Below are positions 25,760 to 34,403 of a stretch of DNA of 39,868 nt, one piece after another; the stretch's first letter is position 1; each line of letters starts with the position of its first letter. The notes under the pieces were generated by a model, which saw only the letters and a list, made by a program, of their open reading frames with translations, was not told the DNA's origin and made no database searches. The DNA is from Pirellulales bacterium (GTDB taxonomy: Bacteria > Planctomycetota > Planctomycetia > Pirellulales > JAEUIK01): assembly GCA_019636335.1 (NCBI GenBank), contig JAHBXR010000039.1, positions 1 to 39,868 of the forward strand. The letters run 5' to 3'. The position numbers were made by a program, and so were the translations under genes.

Positions 25760-26065
25760 TCGTTCCGAGGGCCTGGGGAGCAGCAGCCGTGCGCTCCACG
25801 TGCAGGCCATCTTACTGGTCTGGCGCGGCACGCCAAGGGCAACGAACCCGTTACGGCTCTTATCGATAGATTGCCCCCACGGCGGCTGTTAGGCTGGCGG
25901 CGTTTCCAACGCAAGGATTGCCCCCCGCAGGAATCGTGCCGCGCTTTATCCTGGGTTCATCGGCAGTGCAGGGGTGAATAGTGTCGACCTGGGGACGACT
26001 GCCCACCAAACGGGGCACAGGTCGCGCGCCGCAGAACACGTATTTCGATTTGCGAGGTGGTATGT
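25760..26065. other. 306-bp divergent gap between sthA and the TPR gene
   Basis: Both flanking genes read outward, so their promoters must be here. I see no clear -35/-10 pair, palindromic operator, hairpin with T-run or small gene. The only useful signal is GAGGTGG at 26055-26060, which sets the start of the TPR gene. Confidence 0.5.
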
Positions 26066-27931
26066 ATGGGAGGCGATGGCGTGGGCGAAGAAGATTTCGA
26101 AGAATTCTTCGCCGAAAACAAGAACAAGAAAGAGACCTTTTACGATCCCGATGATTCCGGCGAGCTCTTTGCCGAATGCCAGGAGACGAGCTTTCTCGAT
26201 TCAAACAATTCCGTGGCCTACGTCATGCGGGGCGCCGACTGGTCTGAAAAAGGGGAGCACGACAAGGCGATCACCGCTTATAGCGAAGCCATCCGCCTCG
26301 ATCCCAACGATTCCGTAGCCTATGCCGGGCGAGGCTGGAACTGGAAACAAAAAGGCCAGCACGATAGAGCAATTGCCGATTACAGCGAGGCCATTCGCCT
26401 CGATCCGCGAGACGCCACGTTTTATTGCCAGCGAGGCTGCGCTTGGACAAGTCAGGGTGAGCACGACAAGGCCATCGCGGACTTTACTGAAGCCATCGAC
26501 CACGATCCCTTGAGTGCTAGTGGGTACAATTACCGCGGCTACGCGTGGACTTGCAAACGCGATTACGACAAAGCGATCACCGACTTTAGCGAAGCCATTC
26601 GCCACGATCCTAGTAACGCTTATGCGCACCACGTCCGCGGCTTCTGCTGGCAGAACAAAGGTGAGTACGACAAGGCGATCGCCGATTTCAACGAAGCAAT
26701 CCGGCTCTCCCCAGAAGATGCGGGCTACTATTACAATCGCGGCCGCGCATGGAGAGACTTAGGCGAGCTTGACAAGTCGATCGCCGACTGTACCAAGGCG
26801 ATTCGGCTCGACCCACGGCATGTCTATGCTCATCTCTTCCGTGGCATCAACTGGCAGAGCAAGACTGAGTACGACAAAGCGATCGCTGACTATACCGAAG
26901 CCATCCGCCTCGATCCGCGCGACGCGAACACCTATTCACGACGCGGGATCTGTTGGTATCGGTCGGGAGATCACGACAAGGCCATGGCCGATTATAACGA
27001 GGCCATCCGTCTGAATGCACAAGATGCCTTTGCATTTTACAACCGTGGTCTCGCTTGGGCGAAGAAGCGCGAGTACGATTCTGCCATCGCGGACTACACC
27101 GCAGCCATCCGCATCAACGCACATTTTGGAGTGGCCTACATCGACCGCGGTCTCGCGTGGGCTAAGAAAGGCGAGTACGACAAGGCCTGCGCTGATTATG
27201 CCGACTCGATCCGTATCGACTCGCAGCCTGACAATGTCAAGCGAGCGCTTTACAACCGCAGTCGAGCCTGGGCTGCAAAAAGGGAATACGATAAGGCCAT
27301 GGCCGATTGCTCAGAAGCAATCCGAATCGACCCACAAAATGCCAACGGCTACATCGGTCGTGGCTTCGTTTGGGATGAGCAAGGCGAATACGACAACGCC
27401 ATCGCCGACTACAACGAGGCCCTTCGCATCAATCCCCAGTCTCTTGAGGCCCTCCACAACCGCGGCAACTCCTGGGTGAACAAAGAGGAGTACGACAAGG
27501 GCATCGCGGACTTTAATGAGGCACTCCGGCTCGGCCCGCCTGATGCGGTAACGTACACCAACCGTGGTATTGCAAGAAAGCGGAAAGGGGACTATCTCAG
27601 CGCTATCGCGGACTATACGGAAGCCATCCGTCTCGACCCACAGTCCGCCGCACGTTACGTCCCTTATGCCTGGATGCTGGCAACCTGCACGGACGGTCAA
27701 TTCCGCGACGGAGCAAAAGCCGTCGAATTAGCCGAGAAGGCGTGCGAACTCACGGATTACACAGATGTTAACTGTCTCTACGCGTTTGCCGCCGCGCACG
27801 CCGAGAACGGAAACTTTACCGCGGCCATCGCGTGGCATCAAAAAGCGCTGGAACTGACCGATCCAGAGGACAAGGCCGACATGCTGGCCCGTCTGGAGTT
27901 GTACAGAGCAGGCAATCCCTATCGTGAGTAG
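26066..27931 (+). CDS. Protein of 14 tandem TPR units
   Basis: 621-residue protein with no signal peptide or membrane segment. After an acidic 45-residue head (EEDFEEFFAENKNKKETF) it contains 14 tetratricopeptide units of 34 residues, of the pattern AYxxRGxAWxxKGEYDKAIADYxEAIRLDPxDA, from about residue 50 to 525. Unit 10 carries a 3-residue insertion. The C-terminal 95 residues (WMLATCTDGQFRDGAKAVELAEKACELT) are the usual cap of Planctomycete TPR proteins, ending in a final half repeat. TPR arrays bind other proteins; the partner is unknown. The frame also opens at a GTG (26057), but the ATG at 26066 fits the ribosome-binding site GAGGTGG. The array implies growth by internal duplication. Confidence 0.9.
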   Translation: MGGDGVGEEDFEEFFAENKNKKETFYDPDDSGELFAECQETSFLDSNNSVAYVMRGADWSEKGEHDKAITAYSEAIRLDPNDSVAYAGRGWNWKQKGQHDRAIADYSEAIRLDPRDATFYCQRGCAWTSQGEHDKAIADFTEAIDHDPLSASGYNYRGYAWTCKRDYDKAITDFSEAIRHDPSNAYAHHVRGFCWQNKGEYDKAIADFNEAIRLSPEDAGYYYNRGRAWRDLGELDKSIADCTKAIRLDPRHVYAHLFRGINWQSKTEYDKAIADYTEAIRLDPRDANTYSRRGICWYRSGDHDKAMADYNEAIRLNAQDAFAFYNRGLAWAKKREYDSAIADYTAAIRINAHFGVAYIDRGLAWAKKGEYDKACADYADSIRIDSQPDNVKRALYNRSRAWAAKREYDKAMADCSEAIRIDPQNANGYIGRGFVWDEQGEYDNAIADYNEALRINPQSLEALHNRGNSWVNKEEYDKGIADFNEALRLGPPDAVTYTNRGIARKRKGDYLSAIADYTEAIRLDPQSAARYVPYAWMLATCTDGQFRDGAKAVELAEKACELTDYTDVNCLYAFAAAHAENGNFTAAIAWHQKALELTDPEDKADMLARLELYRAGNPYRE

Positions 27932-27965
27932 TGAGCGTTTGTTGCTCGTGCCATGGCGTTTGCTT

Positions 27966-28132
27966 CTCGTGTCGTGGCGCCGTTGTGGTGGATCGATCGG
28001 CCGCTGAGCAACCGTTGAACCACCACGACACGACGGCACGACGAGCGAGGCTTTGCCGCCGAGCTACAGGAAAGAGTTGGGCAGGAGAGGGATGGTCGGC
28101 AGAAGCCCGTCACGCCCGGGTGCGCGACCTAC
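27966..28132. repeat. Repeat block, copy A
   Basis: This 167-bp block recurs at 28961-29126 in the same orientation with small changes. It begins with an inverted repeat (TCGTGTCGTGG at 27967-27977 with CCACGACACGA at 28023-28033), continues with a shared middle (TTTGCCGCCGAG, CTACAGGAAAGAGTTG) and ends with a short hairpin (GTCACGC...GCGCGAC, 28109-28128) followed by CTAC. The two copies flank a segment with two small genes. No coding capacity is seen. Confidence 0.8.
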
Positions 28133-28190
28133 ATGCTAAGGTAGTTCGAGCGACTGTTTCGGCAGATCCGCGTGCCAGCGCAATACAAGT

Positions 28191-28637
28191 TCAGCCGAAC
28201 CCGTTTTTATCAACCGCCATCGAGATGTGGCAAGTGAACTCTACTAGGGTCGGTGCGAAGCTGCCGCACATCGGGCATTTCAGATGGTCGCTGCGCGGTG
28301 ACATCTCGTCTTCACATTGTGGGCACCGGATCGCCCCCGGGGAGAACGGCTGCGCAGTGTGCCATCTGGTTGACGCGAGCGACGCGTCGATGTGGGCTAA
28401 GAGATCGAGGAGCCACGGACCCTGGTGCGGAGGTTCGGCCAGAAAACGCTCGTACCACATCCGCCACGTAAACCGTTCCACCGATCTGGGCAACGATAGT
28501 CGGTAGTAGCACCGCCGACAGAACAACTCTTGAGTGTCGTCAGCTGTGTGCCACGCGGGTCCGACCGAGAGGGTGGTTAAGATGCCGTCCCAACGGTGCC
28601 CGCAGTCCGGACAATCGGCTTCAAATCCCCAAGCCAT
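28191..28637 (-). CDS. Hypothetical protein with two zinc-ribbon motifs
   Basis: 148-residue soluble protein with two Cys4 zinc-ribbon sites. The first is CPDCGHRW (9-16) with CRRC (about 40-43); the second is CPQC (about 104-107) with CPMC. Between them is a tryptophan-rich helical stretch (TWRMWYERFLAEPPHQGPWLLD). No enzymatic motif is visible; rubredoxin-like or nucleic-acid-binding roles are both possible and I cannot choose. The start is supported by a strong ribosome-binding site, GAGGAGG, 8 bases before the ATG at 28637. It lies between two copies of a repeat block, with the small membrane gene upstream on the same strand. Confidence 0.75.
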   Translation of the reverse strand: MAWGFEADCPDCGHRWDGILTTLSVGPAWHTADDTQELFCRRCYYRLSLPRSVERFTWRMWYERFLAEPPHQGPWLLDLLAHIDASLASTRWHTAQPFSPGAIRCPQCEDEMSPRSDHLKCPMCGSFAPTLVEFTCHISMAVDKNGFG

Positions 28638-28706
28638 TCTTGCGCCCTCCTCGTTGACGTCGGATTCAGCACAATCATATTCAGCTTCTGTACTCGTTCG
28701 CTTTGC

Positions 28707-28895
28707 TCACTTCAGCCACTGCAAGAACCCCAAGGCCAGTATCGCGAAGAGCAGGTAGCCGAGGAGATACCAAAGGCACCCGGACCAGGTGTTGGGTGTT
28801 TCCAGTTTCTCTTTGCGGTCAAAGAAGGGCCACCACATGCTTCTGGCCTGCTCTTCGAGGGGATTCGTTAGGACCGATGACAATCGGTCGACCAT
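28707..28895 (-). CDS. Small hypothetical single-pass membrane protein
   Basis: 62-residue protein with a hydrophilic N-terminus, including a charged stretch (WWPFFDRKEKLE), and one C-terminal hydrophobic helix (CLWYLLGYLLFAILALGFLQW), so it would be a tail-anchored type protein. The ATG at 28895 has only a weak ribosome-binding site. It precedes the zinc-ribbon gene by 69 bp on the same strand and both sit between the two repeat blocks, so they may be co-transcribed. I do not recognise the family. Coding status is likely but not certain because of the small size. Confidence 0.55.
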   Translation of the reverse strand: MVDRLSSVLTNPLEEQARSMWWPFFDRKEKLETPNTWSGCLWYLLGYLLFAILALGFLQWLK

Positions 28896-28919
28896 GTCCG
28901 GCGTGGCGCTCGATCGATT

Positions 28920-28944
28920 GTCAGGTACGGGGTACCTGACCTAC
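28920..28944. repeat. Short palindromic repeat with CTAC tail
   Basis: GTCAGGTAC (28920-28928) pairs perfectly with GTACCTGAC (28932-28940) around GGG, followed by CTAC. The same hairpin type ends both repeat blocks (28109-28128 and 29102-29122). Compared with the 29102 copy, two stem pairs have changed on both sides at once (G-C to C-G, T-A to C-G), keeping the fold. Confidence 0.75.
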
Positions 28945-28960
28945 AAGAGCTTGGCGTTGC

Positions 28961-29126
28961 TCGTTGTGTCGTGGCGCCGTTGTGGTGAATCGATCGGCGG
29001 CTGAGCAACAGTTAAACCACCACGACACGACGAGCGGGGGTTTGCCGCCGAGCGAGCTACAGGAAAGAGTTGAGTAGGAGAGGGATCGCCGACAGAAGCC
29101 CGTCACGCACGGGGTGCGTGACCTAC
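28961..29126. repeat. Repeat block, copy B
   Basis: Direct copy of the block at 27966-28132. The 67-bp inverted-repeat part (28964-29030) has the same length as in copy A with one arm mismatch; the shared middle and terminal hairpin (GTCACGCAC at 29102-29110 with GTGCGTGAC at 29114-29122, perfect 9 bp) follow in the same order. Small insertions (CGAG) distinguish the copies, so they diverged some time ago. Confidence 0.8.
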
Positions 29127-29204
29127 GCCCTTGCTAACGCTCCTTAAAGTTGCGCTTTCGAGGTTCCTCGGTCGCTATCTTCGGCAGATCAACCCATCCT
29201 AAGT

Positions 29205-29271
29205 GCGAAGCGTGAGCGAGGGAATTCTTGGAAAGAACGTCGAGCCAAGTGCTCCCTCGCTTACGCTTCGG
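29205..29271. repeat. GAAGCG/GAGGGA inverted repeat
   Basis: GCGAAGCGTGAGCGAGGGA (29205-29223) and its near-complement (29253-29271) match at 17 of 19 positions and enclose a 29-base spacer. It lies between copy B and the cdsA stop codon. I believe GAAGCGTGAGCGAGGGA-like motifs are frequent between genes in Pirellulales, from memory rather than any search. Confidence 0.65.
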
Positions 29272-29344
29272 GTTGGGATTCCTCCCAAGCGCGACTTCAA
29301 AATTTACGCTTCGTGCTGGGGATGTGCAGACGGGCGCTGGTGCT

Positions 29345-30295
29345 TCACGTGTAGAAGTAGCGCGTGAAGTGGAAGAAGATCGGGGCGGCGAAGCAGATGG
29401 AATCGAGCCGGTCGAGGACGCCGCCGTGGCCTTCGATCAGGGTGCCGTAGTCCTTGACGCCGCGGTCTCGTTTGATGGCCGACATGGTGAGTCCGCCCGC
29501 GAAGCCGGCCACGAAGATCAACAGTGCCATGCCGGCGGCGACCCAGGGTTCGAAGGGGGTGGCCCACCAGAGCGCGGTGCCCAGTAGGGCGGTGCTTACC
29601 GCTCCGCCAAGAAAGCCTTCCCAGGTGCGGTTGCGGTTGATCATCGGGGCGATGACGTTCTTGCCCAGCAGCCGGTCCCAGAGGTATTGCAGCACGTCTC
29701 CCATCTGCACGACGAGCACGAGGAAGAAGAGGATCCGCGCGTTCTGGCCTTCCCACTCTGGGTATTTGATCTTCAAGTACAAGAGTGCGGGGGCGTAGCT
29801 CAGGCAGTAGACGCAGATCATCAGGCCGGCCTGGATCTTGGCGCTCCGTTCGAGGAAGCGGCGGTAGTCCCCCGCGATGGCGATCCGCGCCGGAATGAAG
29901 AGCACCGCGTAGACCGGAATCAACACGCTGTAGAGCCCATATTCGTCGAAGCCGACCAGCACGTACTGCAAGGGGGTGAAGAGAAAGAAGACCCAGAAGA
30001 GCGCGCGGTGATCGGCCATCCGCGTGGGGGTGAGGGTAATGAACTCGCGCAGCGCCCAGAACGAGATCAGGCCGAACATGACCACGGTGGCCACCTGGCC
30101 GATGAGGATCGTGGCGGCCAGGGCCGAGCACATCAGCCACCAGGCGTTCAGGCGCAGGTTGAAGGTTCGCAGGGCCGCGGGATTCAGCTTCGAGTCGCGG
30201 CGCGCTTTGAGCCATTTGGCCACGAGCGTCGCCACGGCCAGCACGGCCATCACGCCGCCGACGAGCCAGAGCGTTTCGTCCTGGGGTAGCCGCAT
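29345..30295 (-). CDS. cdsA: Phosphatidate cytidylyltransferase
   Basis: Makes CDP-diacylglycerol from phosphatidate and CTP, the branch point of bacterial phospholipid synthesis, in the cytoplasmic membrane. The 316-residue product has about eight hydrophobic helices and the family signature near the C-terminus: SAIKRDRGVKDYGTLIEGHG then GVLDRLDS, which contains the metal/CTP-binding acidic residues. Length is normal or slightly long for the family. The ATG at 30295 shares one base with the TGA of the upstream acyltransferase gene (TGATG), so translation is coupled. The two genes supply consecutive steps: acylation to phosphatidate, then activation with CTP. Confidence 0.93.
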   Translation of the reverse strand: MRLPQDETLWLVGGVMAVLAVATLVAKWLKARRDSKLNPAALRTFNLRLNAWWLMCSALAATILIGQVATVVMFGLISFWALREFITLTPTRMADHRALFWVFFLFTPLQYVLVGFDEYGLYSVLIPVYAVLFIPARIAIAGDYRRFLERSAKIQAGLMICVYCLSYAPALLYLKIKYPEWEGQNARILFFLVLVVQMGDVLQYLWDRLLGKNVIAPMINRNRTWEGFLGGAVSTALLGTALWWATPFEPWVAAGMALLIFVAGFAGGLTMSAIKRDRGVKDYGTLIEGHGGVLDRLDSICFAAPIFFHFTRYFYT

Positions 30296-30903
30296 CAACG
30301 CTCCTTCAAGGTGCGCACGGCGTCGCGCGCCCGGTTGAGAAAATCCATTTTCGGTTCTTTGACCTCGAGCCACAGGGGCGGGCCAAAACTGATGCAGCTC
30401 AGCAGGGGGACGGGCAGAAACTCGCCGCGCGGCAAGACACGATTCAAATTGTCGATGTGGACCGGCACCAGCTCGAGATCAGGACGCTTCTTGGCCAGAT
30501 AGTACAGCCCGCTTTTGAACTCGCCCATCTCGGGCCCGGTATTGCGGTGCCCCTCGGGGAAGACGATCAACGACTTGGTATCGCCCAGGGCCTTGATCAT
30601 CAGGTCGATGGGACTGTTGTGGACCTTGATCTCGTTGCGGTCGATCAGCAGAGCATCGAAGACCTTGGTCGAGATGTAGCGCCGCAGCCGGGTCTTTTCC
30701 CAGTAATCCTTGGCGGCGACGGGGCGTGTGAGGCTGCGTACGGGGGGGGGCAGGGCCGACCAGACGACCAGGGCGTCGAGATGGCTGGTGTGATTGGCGA
30801 AGTAGACCCGCTGGCAGGTGTCGGGCTCGCAGCCCACCCAGCGCACGCTGGCACCGCTGAGTAGCCGCGCGACCAGGGCCAGGGCCATCGCCGTCAGTTC
30901 CAC
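30295..30903 (-). CDS. 1-acyl-sn-glycerol-3-phosphate acyltransferase-like protein
   Basis: PlsC-family acyltransferase of about 202 residues that would add the second acyl chain to lysophosphatidate, giving the substrate for the overlapping cdsA gene. The catalytic HX4D motif is NHTSHLD (H38/D43), and the second block is FPEGHR (115-120). A hydrophobic N-terminus (LTAMALALVARLL) suits membrane association. I propose GTG at 30903 as start because it has GAGGAA 5 bases upstream; a longer frame to 31008 exists but its N-terminal 35 residues look non-coding. Stop and next start share a base, so the two genes form one operon. Confidence 0.88.
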   Translation of the reverse strand: MELTAMALALVARLLSGASVRWVGCEPDTCQRVYFANHTSHLDALVVWSALPPPVRSLTRPVAAKDYWEKTRLRRYISTKVFDALLIDRNEIKVHNSPIDLMIKALGDTKSLIVFPEGHRNTGPEMGEFKSGLYYLAKKRPDLELVPVHIDNLNRVLPRGEFLPVPLLSCISFGPPLWLEVKEPKMDFLNRARDAVRTLKER

Positions 30904-31143
30904 GTCCGTTCCTCGAGCGTTCGCCAAAAAGCGTCGCGGAGCCAACCCGGCCCCAAAAACTCGCCGGGCAGACGGCCAAGATAGCGCACCGCACATTACG
31001 TGCCGCATCGTAGCCTGCGCGGGGCGGCGAGCAAAGGGTGCCGCGTTTTTATAGGGTCAGTCCACCGCGTGAATTGCCACGATCACGTGTCGCGCGGAAA
31101 TGAAGTGGCAGTAGTCGGCTTGAGGGAGGGGCTATCGCAGGTG

Positions 31144-33750
31144 TCATTCCTGCGGCGCCGAAGCGGACTGTGCCAAGCGGGTCAGACGAGTCTCGACCGC
31201 CCTTCGGCGTTGAAGAACAGGTTCGTGATCGGGACGACGCTCCAGAGAGTGATCGAGCCGTTCGAGCGCCTGCCGATAGTGCTCGGCCGCTTCTGCATCT
31301 CGGTCTGCCAGCGCCGCCTGGTCGCCAGCAAAGACAAGGCATTGTGCCCAGGCGGCCAAGCCGTTGGCCGAGAGCTTTCTGCGGCGATGCAACTGCGAGA
31401 ACAACTCCTGCGCCTTGGCATATTGCTGCTGTGCGAGGTCGGTCCTTTTGCGTCGCACGGCTAGTTCGGCGTAATCGTAGCACGTGAACGCATATTCAAT
31501 CATGTGGGGAGGATTCAGCGATCCTTGCCGTTCGAGACTGGCCTGGAGTTCGACGCGACGTTCGTAGCAGGCCAGCGCTCGTTTGAAATCTCCGTTCTCT
31601 TGGTAGAGCCTGGTCAGCTCCGCAGTAGCACTTACAAGTGACTGCGAAAGATCCGCACGAGGGCCTGCCCTGGCAATGACGAACTCGAATTCAGCCACCG
31701 CTCTTTCGAAGTAAGAAACAGCCTCCTGCGAACGCTGGTCCTGGTGTAATTGACCGAAGAGTACGTAGGTTGCCCCCAGATTCTCTCGAATCCAGAGATT
31801 CGAGGAGTCCAGGGCCAAGGCACGATCGAGGCTGGTCACCGATTCCGCCAGCTTTACGGACGTTTGCTCGTGCCTGTGGTTGCGCAGTGCGATCTCGGCC
31901 TGGAACCGCTTGATCTGGCCGATCGCCAGATGATGTGCGGGATTGTCGGGAGTCGCGGCACACGACTTGGCCAGTTCGGCCAAACTCCGCTCGAAGGCCA
32001 CATTGGCATCTCGGGTGTTGCCCTCCAGGATGAAACGCGAACCCAATTCCGACATCATCGCCGCGTACGTATCTCGCACCGAAGCATCGCATTCTGCGGA
32101 TGCGAGGGCTTGTGCGACGGTAGCGTTTCCTTGCGCTACCGAGTCGGAATTGCTTGCAGATACATCCTGTTGATCCAGTAGGCATGTGTAAAAGAACAAG
32201 GCCATGGCCAGCGAATGTCGATACTGCGGCTGCTCTGGGAATTCTCGAATGGCGTGTCTCCATTCAGCAATACTTGCTTCGAGGAATCGGCTCGCATCCT
32301 TGTATTCGGCAAGTTGCACGGCCTGAAGTCCGCGAATGCAGAGAGCTCCTGCATGCACGGCGACATCTTGCGAAGCAAGCCCACGCTCGACGCTATGCTT
32401 ATAGAATTCATTCAACAGGGAGCGCACGTGGCGGCCGGTCATGCGCGAGGACTCGCTGTTCGCGGCCGTCGAAAGCATCGAGACCCAACCCAGCTCCATC
32501 AGAGCGTGGTGTGAATCGAGCAACTGTTGTCGGGCGTGCGAGGCCTGCCCGGCCGCCACGAGCTCGTGTTGCAACGATTGCCAGGCGAGCTGATTGGCTT
32601 TGCGGGCCTGCCACACGGCGGTCATCGAGCCGAGCAACACGGCAAGGAACGCGACGGCAAGCGAGCTGGCCAACGCCGGGCGTCGAGCGCACCAACGTGC
32701 GAGAGTCTTGACGGGGTCCAAGGGACGAGCTCGCACCGGTCTGGCATCGAGAAAGCGCGTCAAATCATCGCGCAGTTCGAGGGCCGAGCGATAACGCTCG
32801 GCAGGTTGCTTGGCCAGACATTTCAGGCAAATCGCTTGCAAATCGAGGGGCACGCGGCGTGCTTGGAGTTTCGTGGAACTGGCGTCTTCGTTTTGAATTC
32901 GCCAGAGCGTGTCGCGGACGTTGGCATCGGCAAAGGGGGGCTCGCCAGCCAGCAGTTGGAACAGGACTGCGCCCAGCGCGTACACGTCGGTGCCGACCCC
33001 CACGTCGCGTTCCTGCCCGGCCGCCTGTTCGGGGGCCATGTAGCGCGGCGTGCCGACTGGTTCCACGACCGACATATCGGAGAGATCCTCTGTCAGCGAT
33101 CGCGCCAGACCAAAATCGGTCAGCCGGGGATTAATGCCGGGCTCGTCGGAGTCGTGCGATCTGGTCTCCTGGCAGAGGACATTAGCGGGCTTGATATCGC
33201 GATGGAGGATGCCGCATTGGTGCGCGTGCGCAACGGCGTCGGCGAGGGGGGCCATGATTCTGGCCGCCACCTTGGCGGAAACAGCCCCGCCTTGGCTGTC
33301 GAGCCATTCGGCCAAGGTCGGCCCGGGACAATAGGCGCTGGCGATATAGACGAGTGACTCGATTTCTCCCGCTTCGTACACAGGCACGATCTGTGGATGA
33401 TCGAGCCGTGCCGCCGCTTCGGCTTCGGCCAACCAGATACGTTGAATGCGGCGAATGGCGGCAAATTTGGGGCGGGGAATCTTCAGCGCGACGTGCCGAT
33501 TGAGCGTTGGGTCGATGGCCAAAAAGACCCAGCCGAAACCTCCCTCACCCAGGGCACGTTCGAGTCGATAGCGACCAAAAGAAGACTCGACAAGTTGGCA
33601 TTCATTCGCTTCGCTCGGCTGTCCGGCCGAGCGCATGTGCTCGATAGCGACCCGCAAGGTGGCCAGCGAAGGGCAGGAAAGGCCGGAGTTAGCGGCGTCC
33701 TCGGCCAGCGTACGCAAGATCGACTCGGCGGTGGGATCGTTGTCGAGCAT
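31144..33750 (-). CDS. Membrane-anchored serine/threonine protein kinase with C-terminal helical repeats
   Basis: 868-residue Hanks-type kinase. Residues 1-55 are a helical head; the kinase domain spans about 60-335 with GEGGFG (69-74), the ATP-binding lysine K90 in VALKIPR, catalytic D185 in HRDIKPANVL, DFG at 212-214 and APEQ. A single membrane helix follows at about 359-380 (ALASSLAVAFLAVLLGSMTAVW), then about 480 residues of helical, TPR-like repeats outside or near the membrane, probably sensing or binding partners. All catalytic residues are present, so it should be active. The ATG at 33750 lies 8 bp after the sigma factor stop, a pairing typical of Planctomycetes in which the kinase is thought to control the sigma factor or its response. 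The frame is open upstream to 33930, but overlaps the sigma gene. Confidence 0.93.
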   Translation of the reverse strand: MLDNDPTAESILRTLAEDAANSGLSCPSLATLRVAIEHMRSAGQPSEANECQLVESSFGRYRLERALGEGGFGWVFLAIDPTLNRHVALKIPRPKFAAIRRIQRIWLAEAEAAARLDHPQIVPVYEAGEIESLVYIASAYCPGPTLAEWLDSQGGAVSAKVAARIMAPLADAVAHAHQCGILHRDIKPANVLCQETRSHDSDEPGINPRLTDFGLARSLTEDLSDMSVVEPVGTPRYMAPEQAAGQERDVGVGTDVYALGAVLFQLLAGEPPFADANVRDTLWRIQNEDASSTKLQARRVPLDLQAICLKCLAKQPAERYRSALELRDDLTRFLDARPVRARPLDPVKTLARWCARRPALASSLAVAFLAVLLGSMTAVWQARKANQLAWQSLQHELVAAGQASHARQQLLDSHHALMELGWVSMLSTAANSESSRMTGRHVRSLLNEFYKHSVERGLASQDVAVHAGALCIRGLQAVQLAEYKDASRFLEASIAEWRHAIREFPEQPQYRHSLAMALFFYTCLLDQQDVSASNSDSVAQGNATVAQALASAECDASVRDTYAAMMSELGSRFILEGNTRDANVAFERSLAELAKSCAATPDNPAHHLAIGQIKRFQAEIALRNHRHEQTSVKLAESVTSLDRALALDSSNLWIRENLGATYVLFGQLHQDQRSQEAVSYFERAVAEFEFVIARAGPRADLSQSLVSATAELTRLYQENGDFKRALACYERRVELQASLERQGSLNPPHMIEYAFTCYDYAELAVRRKRTDLAQQQYAKAQELFSQLHRRRKLSANGLAAWAQCLVFAGDQAALADRDAEAAEHYRQALERLDHSLERRPDHEPVLQRRRAVETRLTRLAQSASAPQE

Positions 33751-33758
33751 CGAGACAC

Positions 33759-34403
33759 CTACGCATCGGGAAACTTGCGACGGAATTCCTTGGCGAAGCG
33801 TGCCATGGCGCGTTTGAAACGCATGCGAGCCGCGTCGGAAGTACAGCCGGAGAGCGCGGCCACCTGAGGCCATTCGAGGTGGTCCCAATAGCGTTGACGG
33901 ATGGCAACCTGCTCGTCGGGATCGAGGCACTCGAGCACCCCCTCGACGCGACGGCGCATTTCCTCGTCATCCAGAGTTTTCAGCGCGTCGTCATTTGGCG
34001 ATACGACCAGTTGTGCTAATCGCTGCCAGGAGTGCTGTTCACCAAGGGAGAGTTCGCGGCGGATATTGCGTTTTTTGGGCCGGTAATAGTGCTTGTGGCT
34101 GGCCGAGACTTCCGCCTGGAGTAACTCTCGGAGGCGATTTGAGAATTCATCATCGTCGAGTTCGCGAAACTCGTCGGCCCGCATCAAGACGGCGCGCAGC
34201 GTGTTTTGCACGAGGTCGGAGGTATCGAGCTTGCGGCGGAGGGGATCGTTCGGAGCGCGGCGTGCCCACAGGCGCAAGAAGGGACGATAGGCCTCGAGCA
34301 ACTCGGCGAGCGCCTCGCGAGACCCGCTACGAACCTCTGCCAACAAACGGCGTTTGCGGCGTTCGAAGGGGGGAGTGACCTCGCTCGTCGAATCGTCCGT
34401 CAT
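33759..34403 (-). CDS. ECF-type RNA polymerase sigma factor
   Basis: 214-residue sigma factor of the Planctomycete ECF type. Region 2 is at about 25-100 (LLEAYRPFLRLWARRA, TSDLVQNTLRAVLMRADEFR), and region 4 at about 150-210 (DEQVAIRQRYWDHLEWPQVAALSGCTSDAARMRFKRAM), the helix-turn-helix that reads -35 elements. No anti-sigma factor is adjacent; instead the next gene, 8 bp downstream, is a membrane Ser/Thr kinase, so activity is probably set by phosphorylation (inference from the gene pair). ATG at 34403 has only a poor ribosome-binding site. It is divergent from the PEP-CTERM gene. Confidence 0.92.
   Translation of the reverse strand: MTDDSTSEVTPPFERRKRRLLAEVRSGSREALAELLEAYRPFLRLWARRAPNDPLRRKLDTSDLVQNTLRAVLMRADEFRELDDDEFSNRLRELLQAEVSASHKHYYRPKKRNIRRELSLGEQHSWQRLAQLVVSPNDDALKTLDDEEMRRRVEGVLECLDPDEQVAIRQRYWDHLEWPQVAALSGCTSDAARMRFKRAMARFAKEFRRKFPDA

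Larger units (their letters stand above)
28896..29344. other. 449-bp repeat-rich gap before cdsA end
   Basis: No gene is seen. The gap holds the hairpin at 28920-28940, repeat block copy B (28961-29126) and the inverted repeat 29205-29271. Together these fill most of the stretch, which looks like a collecting place for short palindromic elements. Confidence 0.6.
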
